Shown here piece by piece: positions 5,912 to 6,960 of a DNA stretch of 6,960 bases; position 1 is the stretch's first letter; every line of letters starts with the position of its first letter. Under the pieces are notes generated by a model. That model ran no database searches, was not told where the DNA came from, and was given only the letters and a program-made list of their open reading frames with translations. A program made the translations under genes and the position numbers. Source of the stretch: Clostridiales bacterium (GTDB lineage: Bacteria > Bacillota > Clostridia > Christensenellales > Aristaeellaceae); NCBI GenBank assembly GCA_012522875.1, contig JAAYJP010000177.1:1-6960 (forward strand). The letters run 5' to 3'.

Positions 5912-6274
5912 TCAGTGACCGTGGTATCCTTCATGGATATCCCGGAGTTCTTCCAGTTCATTATCCCTGAAAGCCTTGAGATTCTCCATCGCGCTCAGGC
6001 CTGGATCGGTCTTGTATATCCTAAGACCGGCAGCGGCAAGGACCTTGGCCGCGTTGTTCCCGCACTGAGGGGTGAGCAGCATTTCGGCGCCGCTGTCCAC
6101 AATGGCCTGGGCAGCCTGGATACCCGCCCCCCCGGTGCTCCCCATGGCCGCGTTTTCCAATATTTTATACTGACCCGTTTCGTCATCATACATCAGGAAA
6201 TGTGCCGCCCGCCCAAACGATGTGGCAACAGCGGGATTTTGGCCCTTCCCTGACACAGGGATTGCAATGATCAT
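5912..6274 (-). CDS. NifX/ORP-family (COG1433, MTH1175-like) protein
   Basis: A 120-residue single-domain member of the dinitrogenase Fe-Mo cofactor family. It shows VATSFGRAAHFLMYD (16-30), the family strand and turn that surround the ligand pocket, then GSTGGAGIQAAQAIVDSGAE (45-64) and LLTPQCGNNAAKVLAAAGL (66-84). The frame stays open to 6706, but the ATG at 6274 has AAGGAGG (6282-6288) 7 bases upstream and matches the family N-terminus. The upstream part belongs to a different, broken gene. Its tail ends in histidines (H114, H118, H120) but lacks the Cys plus triple-His pattern of the other NifX-family gene in the window, so the two paralogues probably differ in ligand or partner. It precedes the two ATPases by 3 bases, which suggests it is their direct partner. 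Metal content cannot be read from sequence. Confidence 0.9.
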   Translation of the reverse strand: MIIAIPVSGKGQNPAVATSFGRAAHFLMYDDETGQYKILENAAMGSTGGAGIQAAQAIVDSGAEMLLTPQCGNNAAKVLAAAGLRIYKTDPGLSAMENLKAFRDNELEELRDIHEGYHGH

Positions 6275-6666
6275 GGTGCTTCCTCCTTCCAGATTCCCAG
6301 CGAAACACTTGGCCTGTTTCTTCCCGGCCTGTGGCGGTTGCAGATGTCCCGGCGGCAGGACATCCGTCCTGCTGGTTACCGTGCAGTTCGTATTTGCCCC
6401 CCGAAATGCCCAAGGGGACACCGTCCACCAGGGTTCTGGCCGCTTTTTTCGCCCTGTCAAACCATCGCCTGCATCGTGGTGCGCCCAGCTGCCATCTCCA
6501 GGGCACGCTTCCTGGGTGGGGTTCCTTGGGTCCATGAGGCGGATGGTTAATGCCCATCCACTGCCATGATCACCTCTTCTGCCGCTGCGCCCCGGTGATC
6601 CAAAGGCCCGGCTCGCTTGCTTTGGGACAGGCATCAGGCATTGCGTCCCCTTATCGGCCGGGCCAC
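6271..6666 (-). pseudogene. UPF0251/DUF134 (COG1342) helix-turn-helix regulator, frameshifted
   Basis: No single frame is open here, but family pieces follow one another in the right order across three frames. From a GTG at 6666: VARPIRGR, then a TGA at 6634-6636, then AGPLDHRGAAAEEVIMAVD. After a shift near 6550-6555: ALTIRLMDPRNPTQEAC. After a shift near 6501-6506: ALEMAAGRTTMQAM. After a shift near 6460-6463: FDRAKKAARTLVDGVPLGIS and GGKYELHG. After a shift near 6356-6365: CRRDICNRHRPGRN, ending in a TGA (6271-6273) that overlaps the next ATG as ATGA. Intact family members have a start like MARP.K.R, VDE.EAIRL.D, TQEEC, RTTVQ, the A.K segment, ISGG.Y.L and a Cys/His-rich tail. They are predicted DNA-binding proteins and often neighbour NifX-family genes. 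No strong binding site precedes the GTG. Frame errors in the assembly are the alternative, but the genes around it are intact. Confidence 0.75.
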
Positions 6667-6728
6667 ATGTGCACCACCATGCCTGCAGGTGTATGGCACA
6701 ACGCAAAAACCTTCTTCCCTGGATTCAT

Positions 6729-6770
6729 GGATGATCCGGGGCAGCCAACTTCCGCCCCGGCGGATTATCC
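6729..6770 (-). other. Inverted repeat just after the DUF5320-like gene
   Basis: On the minus strand CCGGGGC (6760-6754) pairs with GCCCCGG (6742-6736) across an 11-base loop, and GGAT/ATCC (6770-6767 with 6732-6729) extends it with an internal loop. It begins 6 bases past the stop codon. No T-tract follows, so it may attenuate or stabilise the message rather than end it. An alternative local hairpin TCCGCC/GGCGGA overlaps it. Confidence 0.4.
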
Positions 6771-6776
6771 GTCCCT

Positions 6777-6960
6777 TTACAGGGTTTCCAGGCGCTTATC
6801 AAGGGCTTCAATGTGCCGTTTCAGCGCGTTCCTGCGCTCTTCCAGGATTTGTTTCATGCCTTCCGGGTCTGTTTCCTCCCCCGTCCAGGCTCCAAAACCA
6901 GAGCCATAAGCTGGGCCAAAACCCCTTCCATAGCCCATTCCACAACCATATCCGCGTCCG
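6777..6960 (-). CDS. C-terminal part of a Gly/Tyr-rich DUF5320-like protein (runs off the right edge)
   Basis: The last 61 codons of a frame that enters from the right edge and ends at TAA (6777-6779). The visible part starts as a Gly/Tyr/Phe/Arg-rich low-complexity stretch (repeated GYG, GFG and GRG units, one cysteine) and turns into a charged helix-forming tail (EGMKQILEERRNALKRHIEALDKRLETL) that looks like a short coiled coil. This two-part layout is that of the small DUF5320-type proteins found next to NifX-family and MinD-ATPase genes in anaerobes; their function is unknown. The N-terminus, which would normally carry a GPxGxGP-type motif, is outside the window. It is followed by an inverted repeat and then by the broken UPF0251 gene. 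Family placement rests on composition and context, not on a catalytic motif. Confidence 0.75.
   Translation of the reverse strand, partial: GRGYGCGMGYGRGFGPAYGSGFGAWTGEETDPEGMKQILEERRNALKRHIEALDKRLETL

Noticed and set aside
6275..6706. Extension of the proximal NifX-family gene upstream to 6706 as a fusion protein
   Set aside because: The extra part is only one of three frames carrying pieces of the broken UPF0251 gene, and the NifX-family ATG at 6274 has a strong ribosome binding site.

Overview
The window looks like chromosomal DNA of an anaerobic, moderately GC-rich bacterium, most likely of the Clostridia. Strong AGGAGG-type ribosome binding sites precede most genes, and the gene set (ferredoxin-type MinD ATPases, Mrp, NifX-family proteins, UPF0251, a DUF5320-like protein) is typical of strict anaerobes. 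This is inferred from content; no marker gene fixes the taxon. Every supported gene lies on the minus strand, so transcription reads from right to left.

In transcription order: the C-terminal end of a Gly-rich, DUF5320-like protein (6777-6960, cut by the window edge); a decayed UPF0251/DUF134 DNA-binding regulator (6271-6666) broken by several frameshifts; a NifX-family protein (5912-6274); two paralogous MinD-type ATPases, each with two inserted [4Fe-4S] ferredoxin motifs (5045-5908 and 4192-5067); a COG1237-type metallo-beta-lactamase-fold protein (3261-4082); an Mrp/Nbp35 Fe-S carrier ATPase (2400-3242); a second NifX-family protein (2068-2403); RidA (1602-1997); and a ferritin started by GTG (1091-1579). 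A hairpin and T-rich candidate terminator follows at 877-915. About 700 bases (178-876) then hold no convincing gene, although short GC hairpins cluster around 300-505. At the left edge is the start of an unrecognised membrane protein (1-177).

The core set, two ferredoxin-ATPases plus Mrp plus NifX-family proteins, has the same kinds of parts as the Orange Protein (ORP) complex loci of Desulfovibrio. There ORP is a NifX-family protein carrying a Mo-Cu-S cluster, and Mrp can be fused to an ORP-like domain. Here Mrp and NifX are separate genes joined by an ATGA overlap, a possible split form of that fusion. A reasonable inference is a metal-sulfur cluster assembly or carrier module, with ferritin as a possible iron store and RidA as a housekeeping protector of PLP enzymes. 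The substrate and final client cannot be read from the sequence.

The most informative anomaly is the UPF0251 gene. Its conserved segments are all recognisable but spread over three frames, while the genes beside it are intact. The cluster may therefore have lost its local regulator.
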